From positions 23,248,860 to 23,312,859 of the forward strand of contig CM053796.1 in NCBI GenBank assembly GCA_028671895.1: a stretch of DNA of 64,000 bases. The letters run 5' to 3'. Made by a program: the position numbers and the translations under genes. Position 1 is the first letter of the stretch. Every line of letters begins with the position of its first letter. The stretch comes from Oenanthe sinensis (taxonomy: Eukaryota; Streptophyta; Magnoliopsida; Apiales; Apiaceae). The notes beneath the pieces were generated by a model that ran no database searches, was not told the origin of the DNA, and saw only the letters and a list, made by a program, of their open reading frames with translations. Positions 35,446-47,330 of this stretch are shown in pieces.

Positions 35446-36140
35446 TGTCTGCAGGTTTAAGAAATTAGGGTTTATATGAAATGAGAGAGAAAGATAGAAA
35501 TATGAGATCCAGATGAATAATTCAAAGTGAAAATAAGAATTAAACTATTCCCTCTCATTTGCATATACTCTGAAGTGGGACACGTGACAATTTTTGAGTG
35601 GTTGACTAATGAGTGCTGTAATTCTCGAAATACAGCATGTATGTGTGTATCTTTGTCTAAAAAATGAATCGATCAATGTGAGAAACATGTGCCTTATGAT
35701 TAGTCCAATCAGAGAAAAAAATTATGATGTCACAAAATGAAATATGATGTCATAAATAGATTTCAGAGTTTAACATGTAATCAAAAATCATAGTTTAGAG
35801 CAATTAGAGTTTTAAGTAAACAGAGTTTAACATGAATACTGAAATAAGAGTTTAGAGCAAACAGAGTTTAACATGTTGATCCTCCCCCTAAAGTAGTGCT
35901 TTCATCAGTGTTTGATGACTCAGATTTTATGTACTCAGAGTTTGAATAATCAGAGTTTGAGTGATCAGTGTTTGTGGTTTCAGAGTTTGATTGATCAGAG
36001 TTTAGGGTTTTAGAGTTTGTGTTGGTTAAAGTTTGGTCAGTCTCTAATATTTCAATAACCGTGGTTTGTTCTCCAATATCAGTAAATGGTTGATGTTGCT
36101 CCCCCTCAATATATGCAGAATCTTCAATTTTTATTTCAAT
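35446..36140 (-). pseudogene. Element C2: post-pol spacer fused to the pol linker, RT/RNase H deleted
   Basis: Positions 35,446-35,870 copy the spacer that in C1 lies after RNase H. From about 35,875 upward the sequence is the S/N-rich pol linker (GGGGSTF-like region, many TCAGAGTTT words on the plus strand). Everything between these two parts in C1 (RT and RNase H, ~1.5 kb) is missing, as is all of ORF2 and the 3' LTR of C2. Confidence 0.75.
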
Positions 36141-36143
36141 TAT

Positions 36144-37629
36144 TTATGAGTCAGAGTTTAAGGGATCAGAGTTTATCTCATCAAAGTTTGTTCCAACAGA
36201 GTTTAACTCATCAGAGTTTGGTTCAACAGAGTTTAACTCATCAGAGTTTGGTTCAACAGAGTTTGTGTTCTGCAATTCATTCTCAAATCTCAGAGTTTCC
36301 TGAGCATCTTCATCATGTAATCCAACTATTTTTTCTTCATCAAAAGAGACATGAATTGATTCCATGACTATTCTTGTCCTTAGATTAAACACTTTGAATT
36401 CCCTTGAAGGGGTTTTAGAAGTTGTTGCATAACCAACAAAAATTCCTTCATCTGTTTTAAGTTCAAACTTGTTCAATTGTTCAAGATGTGTTTTGAGAAT
36501 AAAATACTTACTTCCAAAGATGTGAAAGTATTTAACATTTGGCTTTCTTCCCTTCAATGATTCATATGGAGTTATTCCTTGTTTGTTTATCAAAGTGCAA
36601 TTCTGAGTAATGCATGCAGTATTCACAGCTTCTGTCAAAAAATAAGTAGGTAGCTTTGCTCTTTCTAACATTGTTCTTGCAGCTTCAATTAGAGTTCTGT
36701 TCTTTCTTTCTTTCAACAATACCATTTTGTTGAAGCGTGCTAGGTGCTGAGAATTGTTAAATAATTCCTTTTGTTAAGCCAAATTCCTCCATTGCAGAGT
36801 TCTTAAACTCTATTCCATTATCACTCCTTAGATTCTTTACCTTGTGAGGTGATCCATTTTCAATCATTGTAATATGATCAAAAATTATCTTTGCAGTTTT
36901 ATCTTTTTTATGCAAAAAGTACACCAAGGTAAATATAGTATAATCATCAACTATCACCAGAGTATATTTCTTCTTTCCAATGGACATAATATTGACAGGA
37001 CCAACTAAATCAAGATGCAATAGGTGAAAAGGTTGATCAATAGAATTTTCAGTTTTGCACTTGAAATATGTCTTCTTTTGTTTGGCCTTTGGACATGAAT
37101 CACAGAGTCCATTAGGATGAAATTGAACTTTTAGAAGACCTCTAACTAGATCTTCTTTCACCAATTCATTAATGTTTCCAAAGTTCAAATGACACAACTT
37201 TTTGTGCCAATTCCATCTTTCCAGAGATGATGCCTTTCCAAGTAGGCAAGTTAAGGGACCATCAGAATCAACATCCAAGCTAGCTTCAAATAAATTGTTA
37301 TGTCTATGACCAATAAGAACTATTTTCCTATTCTTCTTGTTTTTCACTTCACAATGAGTTCCATGAAATTCTACAGAATAACCTTTTTCTGTCATTTGAC
37401 TCACACTTAACAGATTATGCTTGAGTCCTTCAACCAGAGCTTCATATTCAATGATGACATTTCCAATAACAATATTGTTATATCCCAGTGTTCTTCCTAT
37501 GTTTCCATCTCCATAAGATACTGCTGGGCCAACCTTCTCCTCAAACTCTGAAAGCAGGGATTTGTTTCCAGTTACATGTGCAGAATATCCACTATCAATC
37601 ACTAGGATATTTTTCCTGTTTCCCTGCAA
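36144..37629 (-). pseudogene. Element C2 protease and integrase
   Basis: From 37,629: MQGNRKNILVIDSGYSAHVTG (protease DSG, with a Tyr where C1 has Cys), WHKKLCHLNFG and CDSCPKAK (zinc region), LHLDLVGPV and LRSDNGIEFKN (core). After a break the frame resumes at 36,725 with ERKNRTLIEAARTML and FGSKYFIL, ending in repeated ELNSVEPNSD units built from the word AAACTCTGA. About 85-90% similar to C1 by eye, so the two copies are close relatives. Confidence 0.88.
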
Positions 37630-37643
37630 TCAGTTAATGCAAA

Positions 37644-39932
37644 TTAGTTAGTAGATTTGGGGACCCAAACAAGTTTGGGTCCTTTCTTTTGAAACTTAAC
37701 TCTTGCAGCAGAAGTATTTTTATCAGAGTTTATGTTAACAGAGTTTACATGATCAGAGTTTGCATTATCAGAGTTTATACTGTCAGAGTTTACTTTTCTT
37801 TTATAAGATTTTATCACATAAATTTGTTTGACAACATGTTTTGGAGATATTTTTAGTTGATACAATGTTTCATAATAATTGTAAAACAAACTATGATATT
37901 CTTTGCATGTATAAATTGGATACTATAAACTACCACAGTGAAAGCAGGGATTTTGTGGTCTATATCTAGTTTATTTTCTAGCCTCTGAACTAGGTCTCTC
38001 AGGTTCCTTCTTTTTGTTTTGTTTGTAGTCAATGGCAAGGTGATTTGAATTACCGCAAGTAAAGCAGGTTTTTCTAGGAGCATCAGAGATATATTTATAG
38101 TTATTCTCCTTAGTAATTCCTACTTTGCCATTTCGATTTCTTTTTACCTTTTTAGGTTTGTTCTTATTCATGACTACCTTTAATTTTTCATTAAGTTGTT
38201 TCTATGAGAGTAATCCTATATTTACAGGTTTATTCTCTTACATACTATTCTTTTTACCTTTTTTATTTTTAGAGCATTTACCAGATATAGATTTCTTGTT
38301 ATTATTAGCTCTAACAAATTTCACAGGTTCACTCAATGTTCCTTTTGTGTGTGCTTTAATGTGTGTTTCCTTGTCAGATTCATATCCTAAGGCTGAAGTC
38401 CAATTCTTGTTAGAAAGCATTTATTGGACTTTCTTGCCAGAGTTTGTCTAAACTTTGAAAGTCTCATTTTCCTTAGCTATATCAGATTTCAAATATTCAA
38501 CTTGAATTTCTAATTGAGTTTGCATGTGCATTGCATTTTCACAGTCTTTCTTAATGCTAAGCATGTAAGAATTTTCATATTCAAGAGAGTTATTCTTAGC
38601 AGTCAGAGTTTGTATCTCATATTTTAATCTTTCATTTTCAAGAGACTGTGATTTAAAACTAACATACAATGATCTAAGGAAAGACTTTAATTCACATATA
38701 TTTTCAGTATTAAAATTAAAGACAGAGTTTGGTACCTTGTCAGAGTTTAGGATGGGAGCATCAGAGTTTGCCATGAGAGCATAATTTGTTTCCTCATCAA
38801 AATTTGAGGAATCCATCCAATCTTTCTTTGATGTGATGAGTACTTTTTCAGATTCCTTGCTTCTACACTAAGTAGCAAAGTGCCCCATCTTATTACACTT
38901 GTAACACTTGACTTTTGATTTGTTAAGAGTTTTTAATTTTCCATCTCTGTCTTCTCTTTTTCTGAATCTGTCTTTCTTGTCTGATTCTCCTTGCTTCTTT
39001 TGAAAGTTCCCTTTCTTTCTATACTTCCTATATTTCATTTTCTTGAAGCCTTTGACAATCATAACAATCATCTCCATTATGTCAGAATCTGAAGAATTAT
39101 CAGAGTCTACATCAAAGTTTGCCTTAAACTCTGATTCACTATTTTCTTTTATCACATCTTTTCCTTTTTTTATTGAGGCTTTTAGGACTTGTTCTTTTGG
39201 TTCTTTAACTTTGGCCTCAACAATCAAGGTAACAGATTTTGCCTTGCTACTTTTCCTATTCTTCCTTTGCTGTAATTCAAAATCATGAGTCTTCAATCTT
39301 CCATAGACTTCATTAAGAGACATATCATCTAGATCAACCCTATCTCTTATTAAAGATGTTTGTAGATCCCATTCTTCAGGAAGAGCCCTTAGAAACTTGG
39401 TGTTTGAATCTTCATTGTCATACACCTTATCCGCCAAAGCCAAGTTATTCAATAGAGTTAGAAATTTGTCATAGATATCTGTGAGGGATTCATTCTGTTT
39501 CGCCTAAAAATATTCATATTCTTGAATTAACACAGATCTTCTGTTCTTCTTTATTTCCTTGGTTCCTTGGAATTGAACCTCTAGTGCATCACAAATTTCT
39601 TTGGCAGTTTTGCATGCAATTACCCTGTTAGATATCACAGAGTCAAGACTATTATGCAGAATATTCCTTACCTTTGCATCTTTGAGGACTTCTAGTTTTT
39701 CTTCATTGGTCCATTCTTTCTTGAACTTCAGGGTGTAATATTTAGGGACTTGTTTTCCTTCCACAATTGTAGATGGCACTAATTTGGTTGGTAGATACTG
39801 ACCTGTATGGATTCTGTCTAAATAATCAGGATCAGTTGCTTCTAGGAACATCATCATCTTCACCCTCCATGTAGGATATTCAGCCTCCTTCAATATTGGG
39901 ATCCTGATGCTTTCATTCTTGTTTTCATACAT
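37644..39932 (-). pseudogene. Element C2 gag with three zinc knuckles
   Basis: From ATG at 39,932: MYENKNESIRIPILKEAEYP, EATDPDYLDRI, CKTAKEICDALEVQFQGT, then FLRALPEEWDLQTSLIRDR after a break near 39,500. Three CX2CX4HX4C-type knuckles can be followed: CYKCNKMGHFAT then a stop replacing the next residue (38,868-38,905), CFTCGNSNHLAIDY (near 38,040-38,080, last Cys lost), and CFHCGSL...YPIYTC (near 37,900-37,950). A basic or coiled region separates the first from the other two. Several stops break the frame. Confidence 0.82.
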
Positions 39933-39965
39933 GTTTATATGATCTTTGAGTTGTAATTAATAACC

Positions 39966-39986
39966 TGAGTCTGATACCAATTGTTT
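39966..39986 (-). other. Primer-binding site region of element C2
   Basis: Minus strand reads TTGGTATCAGACTCAGG a few bases after the LTR end, matching the TGGTATCAGA start of the initiator methionine tRNA 3'-end complement used by most plant copia elements. Confidence 0.75.
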
Positions 39987-40525
39987 TGCCCAGATAAATA
40001 ACTATTACAAAACGGGGATTGAATGTAATAGTAATAAATAATCGATTATGAACACAAGTATGTAGAATGAAATACTGTTTTGTGTTGATAATGAACTTGA
40101 ATACAAAACTCTCTCAAGAAATTCTTTATTCTTAAGAGCTGCTAGGTTATGAAAGATAATACTTGAAAGTTACTTTAATGTTAACTTATGTCTGTGTTTA
40201 TATAGACACAGTTACAATTCAATTACAAAACAGATTATGAAAAGAATAGATTCAATAAGGTAATAGACTTGTATTTGGATTCCTTCTTCACTATCCTAAT
40301 CATACTTTGATTTGATTGTTTCTTCACAAACTCTGATTTGCAAACTTTGTCGGTTATTATTATCTGATTTGAGCATTCTCTGTTAGAGTAAACTCTGATT
40401 GAGTATTCTCTAATAGAGTAAACTCTAACCGACAGCTTCTTCATTCTCTGATGATGTCGACATAAACTCTGTTAATAAACTCTGTTTGATATTCTCTGAC
40501 AGCATCACTGTTTGAATTTCTAACA
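39987..40525 (-). repeat. 5' LTR of element C2 (539 bp)
   Basis: Minus strand starts TGTTAGAAATTC at 40,525 and ends CTGGGCA at 39,987, next to the primer site. Near-identical in layout to the C1 LTR, with the same TATATAAACACAG box and the AGAGTATTCTCT and AAACTCTGA words. Confidence 0.85.
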
Positions 40526-40603
40526 CCTTCCGTTTTAAAATAATATTCACTTTGACTTTTGACACGCATGTTGAACTGAGAAAAAACATAATTATACTTA
40601 TTA
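40526..40603. other. Short intergenic piece between LTR C2 and a MITE
   Basis: CTTCCGTTTTAAAATAAT at its left end looks like a broken Stowaway terminus cut by the C2 insertion. Nothing else is seen. Confidence 0.35.
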
Positions 40604-40878
40604 CTCCCTCTGTTCCATTTTAATTGGCTTATTTGACTTTTGCACACGTATTAAGAAAAAGTAAATTTTATATCTACTTTAATTATAATATCCTTATAAT
40701 TGCATTAATGTATAGGCATAAAAGAGGAGTTCTTGCCTTGAATAATAAAAATAATATATTATCAATGCATAATTAATAAGGTTATAAATAGAACTTAAAT
40801 CTATATTAATGGAAAAAAGATATGTTTTTGGGACAAATTAAAATAAAAACTCAGCCAAATAAAATGGGACAAAGGGAG
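40604..40878. mobile_element. Stowaway-like MITE (275 bp)
   Basis: Left end CTCCCTCTGTTCCATTTTAA and right end, read inverted, CTCCCTTTGTCCCATTTTAT agree over about 21 of 25 positions. TA flanks both sides (40,602-40,603 and 40,879-40,880), the target of Tc1/mariner-type MITEs. No coding capacity. Confidence 0.88.
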
Positions 40879-40956
40879 TATTAAACTTAAAATTTTATAA
40901 TGAATTTAACTATATTTTTTCACATCTTAATATTAGTAAAAATCAAAATCACTATG

Positions 40957-41163
40957 GCCCCGTTTGGCGCAGCTTATAAGCTGCTTATAAGTTGAAAAAG
41001 TTGGTATATATGTACTTTTTCTGAAAATAAGTAACTTATTTTCAAATTTGGAAATAAGATTTGGTCTTAAATTTCTAAAATAAATATTAATTTTTAAAAA
41101 AAATATGAAAATACTTTTTTTAAAAAAATAATTTATTACTTATAAGCTAAGTCAAACACACTA
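40957..41163. mobile_element. hAT-like MITE remnant (about 205 bp)
   Basis: Starts GGCCCCGTTTGGCGCAGCTT with inner ATAAGCTGCTTATAAGT, and ends ACTTATAAGCTAAGTCAAAC, an imperfect inverted copy. CACTAT lies on both sides. Such ends are common in plant MITEs near genes. The exact superfamily is a guess. Confidence 0.6.
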
Positions 41164-41695
41164 TTATTGATTTGGATTCCAAATCTAGTAGTATTAACAA
41201 ATGTAGATGAATCATTAAAGTGGGCCCACTTCCAGGTCAATATGATTTTCAAAACAATAAAAAAAGAACACCAGTATTAAATTAAAAATCATACTGTGCG
41301 ACAGGTGCCTCCCACTTCTTTTCCACTGTCTTCCATACTTTGCCTTCCCCAAGGCCCCCCTTCATCGGCTTCCCACCAACCTTATATACTTACATACATA
41401 CATACATACACATAATTATACACCCAACACAACACAAACCCCACTGTCGGAGCTCCACATTCAAATCGGACCAAAACATCTGGTGCCCCATATCTCTCTC
41501 TCTCTCTCAATTAATTTGTGTTTATATTCCTTAATCATGCTTTGCTGTTTATAATCTCGACAAATTAATAAATAAAATTTTCCGATCCCGAGCTTGTTAA
41601 TTTATTTAGCATAATTTATTGTAGTTTTAATTGATCGTGGATTAGTTATATTGAAAGAAGAGGAGAGATTCAATTTTGAATTGCTGTTGGTACAA
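41164..41695 (+). promoter_or_regulatory. Promoter and 5' UTR of the VAP27-type gene
   Basis: About 530 bases between the MITE and the start codon. A TATA-like TTATATACTTAC lies near 41,380, followed by a CATACATA run and a CT-repeat at about 41,493-41,510, a frequent feature of plant 5' UTRs. The transcription start and any 5' UTR intron cannot be fixed from sequence. Two MITEs sit directly upstream and could contribute regulatory sites. Confidence 0.45.
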
Positions 41696-44239
41696 ATGAC
41701 TGTTGCTACTAACAAGTTCATCTCTGTTAGTCCTCAGGACCTTGAGTTCCAATGTGGGTACCGCTTTTCGCATTATTCTGTATCTCGATTTTTGACTTTT
41801 CGTGTTGTTTTGTTTTCGATATTTATACCTCATTTTGTGAGATGTTTGTACCTTATTATGGATGTGAATTGGTTACATAATGTATGTAGATTTGAATTTA
41901 TACATGTTTAGTGTTGATTGATTATCGAAATGGAGTGCGTAAATTATATGATATGTGTATGAATTGAACTTGATACCTCCACTAGGCATAGCCAAGGGAT
42001 TAGATACGATATTATTAGTTGTGAGGATGTGATTATTGGTGTAGTATGTGGGAGGGCTCTTTGGTCTTTCTTCCACTTATTTGTATGTTTTCGACACGGG
42101 TACTCTATATTTATATTTATTTTTGTCCGTGATTCTTGAAAGGGATAATCCCTTCTCGTATTAGGCACTAATACATTTTTAACATATCAGTTGAGTTGGA
42201 GAAGCAATGCCACTGTGATCTTAAACTCAGGAACTCCACAGACCGACATGTTGCCTTTAAGGTAGTGCCTACCAATTAGTACACACTCATATATCAGTAA
42301 CCTGTATTCAATTGAACTTTGGGTTCTGTGCATTTTGTCTGAAGCACATGTATTTCCTTTTCTATTTATAGGTTAAAACAACTTCTCCGAAGAAGTATTT
42401 TGTGCGACCAAATACTGGCGTCATACAGCCTTGGGACTCATGTGTCATAACAGGTACTATTCCTTAGTTTGTTTTCTTTCTTACTATAATGTATAGATGT
42501 TATGTATCTGTAGAGGTAGATTATTTCACAACTGGTATTGGTATTTCAGTGCCTGTTGCCTTTACAAATAAGCATGATTAAGATAGGCACAAGGACTGTG
42601 AGTGGCAGTGACAAATACATACATGGGCTTAACCACAACATGATACTAAAGATCATACACTATCAGGAGTATATACTAGAGATAGGTCAAGCAGGTCAAG
42701 AATGAAGTATGTCCAATTACAAGACTTGCAGGATTCCTGTCTATACCATCTTTTCTGTATATACCTGGTCGTTAGATAAGTTATGTTCTACGAAAAAATA
42801 TAATAATAGTATTACTTTTGTAGCTGCATCATGGTTTCACTTTTCTGACAAACATACTTACATAAACTGCTGTTGCTGGGACTTCGTCAGAATCATATCT
42901 TAATTTATATGTAATGAACCAAGTAAAGTTAATATGACCCTGGATATCTTAATTCCTTTAGATTCTAAAATTGAAATGATTTTGACTTGCTTCTATATTT
43001 GCAGTTACTCTTCAACCGCAACGGGAGAGCCCTCCAGATATGCAGTGCAAAGATAAGTTTCTCCTGCAAAGTACCCAAGTGGCTCCACATAATTATATTG
43101 ATGAACTTCCACAAGATACTGTAAGAATTTACCTGACTAAAAATCCTTGTCTAGCTTTATTATGTCACTGCAGAATATCAAATGATACTTTTCTGTCATC
43201 TGGAAAAATTGTTGATATTCCTGCATTTAGTTTAACAAAGAGAGTGGAAGAATAATAGAAGAACTGAAGCTTAGGGTTGTCTACATCCTACCTCAATCAG
43301 GCTCCGCAAACTCAGAAGTCAGCTCCAAAAAACATAATGATAGTAGCGCAGTAAGTTTATATTTACATTCTAATTTTAGTTTAGTTCAGGAAAATTATTG
43401 ATATCTGCTAACATGTCTCTCTAGTGAATTGAATAAAAAATATCTACTAATGAGTCTGACTGGTAATATTTGGCAAGCAAAGTAAATGTTTAACTATTCA
43501 ACTCTTCTCTCAGTTGTTATGTGTCATGTGTGACTTGAGAATTTGTGCTTTAGCTTCCGTCATCAACTGGTAACACATCGTGTCATTAATCGCAAATGCA
43601 CAGCTCTGCAATATGCAAGAATGCATGTAAATGGTCCCATATTCTTTTTTTTCTCGTCTTATTTCGACAAATGATTTCATTTTCTCATTTTGCCATCAAC
43701 AGTCTTGTTAATTGAAGCCTCTTACGTGTAGGAATTGTTCAATATGGTTTTTATGCTGTATATTTTAGTAACTGCTGGTATGTTTTGAGCTATTCTAACA
43801 CGTTTTTTAAATAAAAAAACATATATTAGTTATTTTGAAACTGAATGTACTCTTCCCTAGGCTTCAAAACGGCAATACTTTACTTATAATTGTTTCAATC
43901 TATCCCATCTTTTCATGCATAATTCTCTCTCTTTCTGAAATTGTGCAATCAGGTTCTGCAGCGTGTAAGAAGTGAAAGAGATGCAGCTATTAAGCAAACC
44001 CAGCAACTGCAACGAGAATTGGTTAGTGTTCTATGAGCTACATAATAATTTTGGTTCACATGACATTATATTTTATCATTCTCATAAACACACATGCACG
44101 TACAGATAAAATGAGAAATAGAGAACAGTGTATCCTCTTCTTGCCAGCAGACCCAATAGAAAAACATTACAAACATTTCCATTCGGTTTCTTAGTTTCCA
44201 AATTAATTGTAGTTCTTTTGTACAATTTGAGGACGAGGG

Positions 44240-44275
<36 letters not shown>

Positions 44276-45566
44276 TCACAGGAAAACTATTTGCCTTTGG
44301 GTAGCCACATCATTTCATTATAGAACCACTTGTTACTTAGGGGGTTCCATACAGTTACTACCGAATACATATTTTGTCATGCCCGGATATGACATAAGTA
44401 TTACAATATTTTAATATAATTTTTGGAGATGTGGATACTACAAATAAGTTGCTGAAAAGTGTTACTGGCAATTGAGAATTTATGAACAAATGTTAATTCT
44501 TTACCTATATTAATTATAAAATATTGTGTCTTGGCTGTACTTACGTGAATATATATTTGACATTTAGTAAAAGTAATTGTTAGTTCATGAGTTAATTTAT
44601 AAAAAAACAGAAGTACATTGAGTTTAGGAGCCTGTTTACAGCCTCCAAATAAAAAGTCTGATGGAATCCTGTACCTGCATGTGCATACTACGTGATTCTG
44701 GACTCATGTGAACAAGGGTACCCTAGTTCAATTATATGTAGAATTTTGAACCCAAAGTTGTTGACCCATAACCCATTATATCTTATATGATCATTTTCCT
44801 ATGTATCTTGCTTCTATTATTATTGATGCACAACTCCAACTTACATGTATTACATATTAAATAGAAGCAAGTGTGTATATAAAATCGACTAGAAGTTTAA
44901 CATAAGCCTCACCGTTCAGTATAATCTCACTACGAAAAGCTGAGCTACATTCAATTCAATTTCGTACGGCACTTTCAGTGTTCTTGATCCAGAACTTCGT
45001 CTTATGTCGTGTTTGGTTGGGATGAGCATAATGCCTCCCACACATTCCTTACTCCATTCCATTCCACACCACCTAAACTTGAGTTGAAACTCCCCAATTT
45101 GAGAAGGAATATGATTCATTCCCCATCGATACCCATTTTCTTCACCTTTCTTACCATAACAAATTTGCACCACTCATTTTTTTTCAAATTTACCCTCCAA
45201 CCTCCATTTCTTTTTAATTTTATTCATTACATTCCATTCTTTCCAATCAAATGCAATAGTAGTGTTTTTTATGTAATAAATAGGATCAACCGTGTGTGTA
45301 ATCCATTAGAAGTCTGCTCATGCCCTACCATTAAATTCAATGTCACCATGAGGAACTAATTTTTTTCATATCCTTTGTTCTATCTGCTATTCCAGGAATC
45401 ATTGAGACGGCGAAGTAGGAAAACTGAATCAGGCTTTTCTTTGAGATTTGCACTTCTGGTTGCACTCGTAGGGATCATGGTTGGGTTTTTGTTGAACCTG
45501 TCATTGTCTTCACCTTCTACACTTACATATGCGAATTCTGAACCTACTACTTTTCCCACCGAATAA
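41696..45566 (+). CDS. VAP27: VAP27-type vesicle-associated protein (MSP domain, ER tail-anchored), seven exons
   Basis: Exons by GT-AG junctions: 41696-41753, 42191-42261, 42372-42453, 43005-43120, 43231-43350, 43953-44021, 45396-45566, giving 228 residues with all phases consistent. Start ATG 41696 gives MTVATNKFISVSPQDLEFQ. Residues ~6-125 form the MSP domain, with KVKTTSPKKYFVRPNTGVIQ (residues ~43-62) and DMQCKDKFLLQS, which in the family bind FFAT motifs of partner proteins. Residues ~150-185 are a coiled coil (RSERDAAIKQTQQLQREL), and ~190-209 a hydrophobic anchor with GIMVG. A 19-residue luminal tail follows. VAP27 proteins sit in the ER membrane and tether it to the plasma membrane, actin and endocytic sites. 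It most resembles Arabidopsis VAP27-2. No lesion is seen; intron 6 is long (1.37 kb) and carries repeats. Confidence 0.93.
44241..44272. repeat. (CA)n microsatellite in intron 6 of the VAP27-type gene
   Basis: About 16 CA units, intronic. Confidence 0.95.
45010..45262. mobile_element. MITE-like insertion in intron 6 of the VAP27-type gene
   Basis: Left GTGTTTGGTTGGGATGA and right CTTTCCAATCAAATGCA are imperfect inverted repeats, with ATTCCATTCC-type tracts inside each end. This is the pattern of a common plant hAT-like MITE. Roughly 250 bp, no frame of its own. Confidence 0.5.
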
Positions 45567-45900
45567 GATTTATAGTTTTTAACCGTCTGAGGAGACAATT
45601 TCCATGTTTTCCTTTGTTGTATAATGGTTTTCTTTTTGGTTCAGGGGAAGAGATTCCCTGCCTTGTCTTGTATTTTTGTGAAGCCTGTAACTTTGTTTCT
45701 GATCATTGCTGGAGTCCACGTCCAGAAATGTTTGCGGTAATTGACAAATATTATGTTGTATTTAACACACTCAAACAGGTAATAGTATCATCTTATATTT
45801 GCTTGCAACCTTGTATGAACAGACACACAAAGTATGTTTACACTGTCTGCAACGAGAGAATGTAGTTGCAATGTTATGCCAACTCTGTCGGACCTCAATT
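45567..45900 (+). other. 3' untranslated and downstream region of the VAP27-type gene
   Basis: Follows the stop TAA at 45,564-45,566. T-rich with no obvious canonical poly(A) signal close by. A TTGGTTCAG at 45,636-45,644 could be a splice acceptor of a 3' UTR intron. No further coding exon is supported. Confidence 0.4.
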
Positions 45901-46939
45901 TCAAAAGTATCCAATATCTTTTGGAAAAATTAACTACAAGCGTATTTTTCTTTGGTTCGGTGCAAAAAATATTCTTCTAGTTCTCGGATGCTAGCTTGCT
46001 TGAAAAAAATATTATGCGAGTAAAAAATAAAAAGAAAAGCGAAATTTACCATTTAGATATGTTAAAACTTTACAAATATTGTATCTGTTTTCTGGATATA
46101 TATTTTTTCATAAATATGAGAAATATTCACAAATATTTGAATATGCAAGTAATAAAAATAAAAATATATTGTTTCTTGAATTTGTCAAGATAGTTCAAAT
46201 TTTTTTTATGCTAGGTTGTTTACAAGGGATAAATTTAGAGTAAATTGCAGTTTGGTGGTCTGAAATAACCGAATTTTTTTACTCAACACTTTAATAACAA
46301 AACAAAATATTTTAAAACAAAATGGGGATTCCACTTGAATTTACACCGATGGGGTTAACAGTGTTGGTGATTATTTTATAAAAATAAGGACACAAATGTT
46401 TTTTAAGAACAAATTAGAAAAGAGAAAGAAATTTATTATTATATTTTTTAAGAAAAGAACTAACATCATTAGTTTCGTCGGTGTGAATTCGAGTAGAAGT
46501 CCCATTTATTTTAAAATATTTTATTTAGCTATTCAAGTAGTGAGTCCAATACACCAGTCATCAAATTCCAAAAACATTTTAGTTCAGACCATAAAACTGC
46601 AATTTACTCGATAAATTCATTATGAATCATATTTATATTATTTGTTTTAAGTCTCATTAGTAGTGTTTTATTTTATGTTTTCAAAATTTAGGCCTATTAT
46701 AATCTAATAACGATTAATAAAAGTAATAAAATATAAATAGAACGACTTAAACATTGATCAACCACATAAATATAAATTTTATATTGTAAATATAATTTTT
46801 AAAATAAAATTTTTTGGCAATAATTTAGATATTATATAATATTTCATATGGATAATTGTATAAAAGGAGGACTACACCGATGATATGTTGCATATCGGAT
46901 ATATTTAGTTTAAATATTAAAATAATAAAGAATAATAAG
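45901..46939. other. AT-rich intergenic DNA, no gene
   Basis: Low-complexity A/T with a third copy of the TATA-like core (ATTGTATAAAAGGAGGACTA at 46,855-46,874), otherwise present at 23,884 and 24,164. Nothing coding recognised. Confidence 0.5.
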
Positions 46940-47330
46940 TATCAGATTAATCTCATATAAATTAATCATTATATCACGTTAAACCACCTTATTAATTTCA
47001 TAAACTGAATTATGTTGAATAAATAAAAATTAACAGATATTTCTCTTTTCTCTCTTCCTTTACGTCATCAGTCACCGTCCACTATAAAAATATAAATCTT
47101 TTACCTTGACTAAGAGTACAAGTTTATGGATAAAATATGTGTGTATTTATACGGGATGCATTTGATATAGGGCTAATATTTAATCTTCAATTTTTACCCG
47201 GCCAGAGGGGAGCAAAATTGAATAGTGGATGGGTCCCTAGATATCACATTACATATGCACTTAAGTTGTCCAGGCACGTTCAAAGAGATGTCATTTAACT
47301 TGATATACTGTGTGAGGTTAATCTGATATC
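46940..47330. mobile_element. Small TIR element related to 19,682-20,459
   Basis: Left TATCAGATTAATCTCA (46,940) is matched in inverse by TGAGGTTAATCTGATATC (47,313-47,330). The same terminal pattern bounds the larger element at 19,682-20,459. No coding region. Exact limits are uncertain. Confidence 0.5.

Noticed and set aside
45614..45865. An eighth coding exon downstream of the VAP27-type gene
   Set aside because: Exon 7 already ends in the tail anchor, a short tail and a stop, as expected for the family; the downstream frame has no similarity to VAP proteins.
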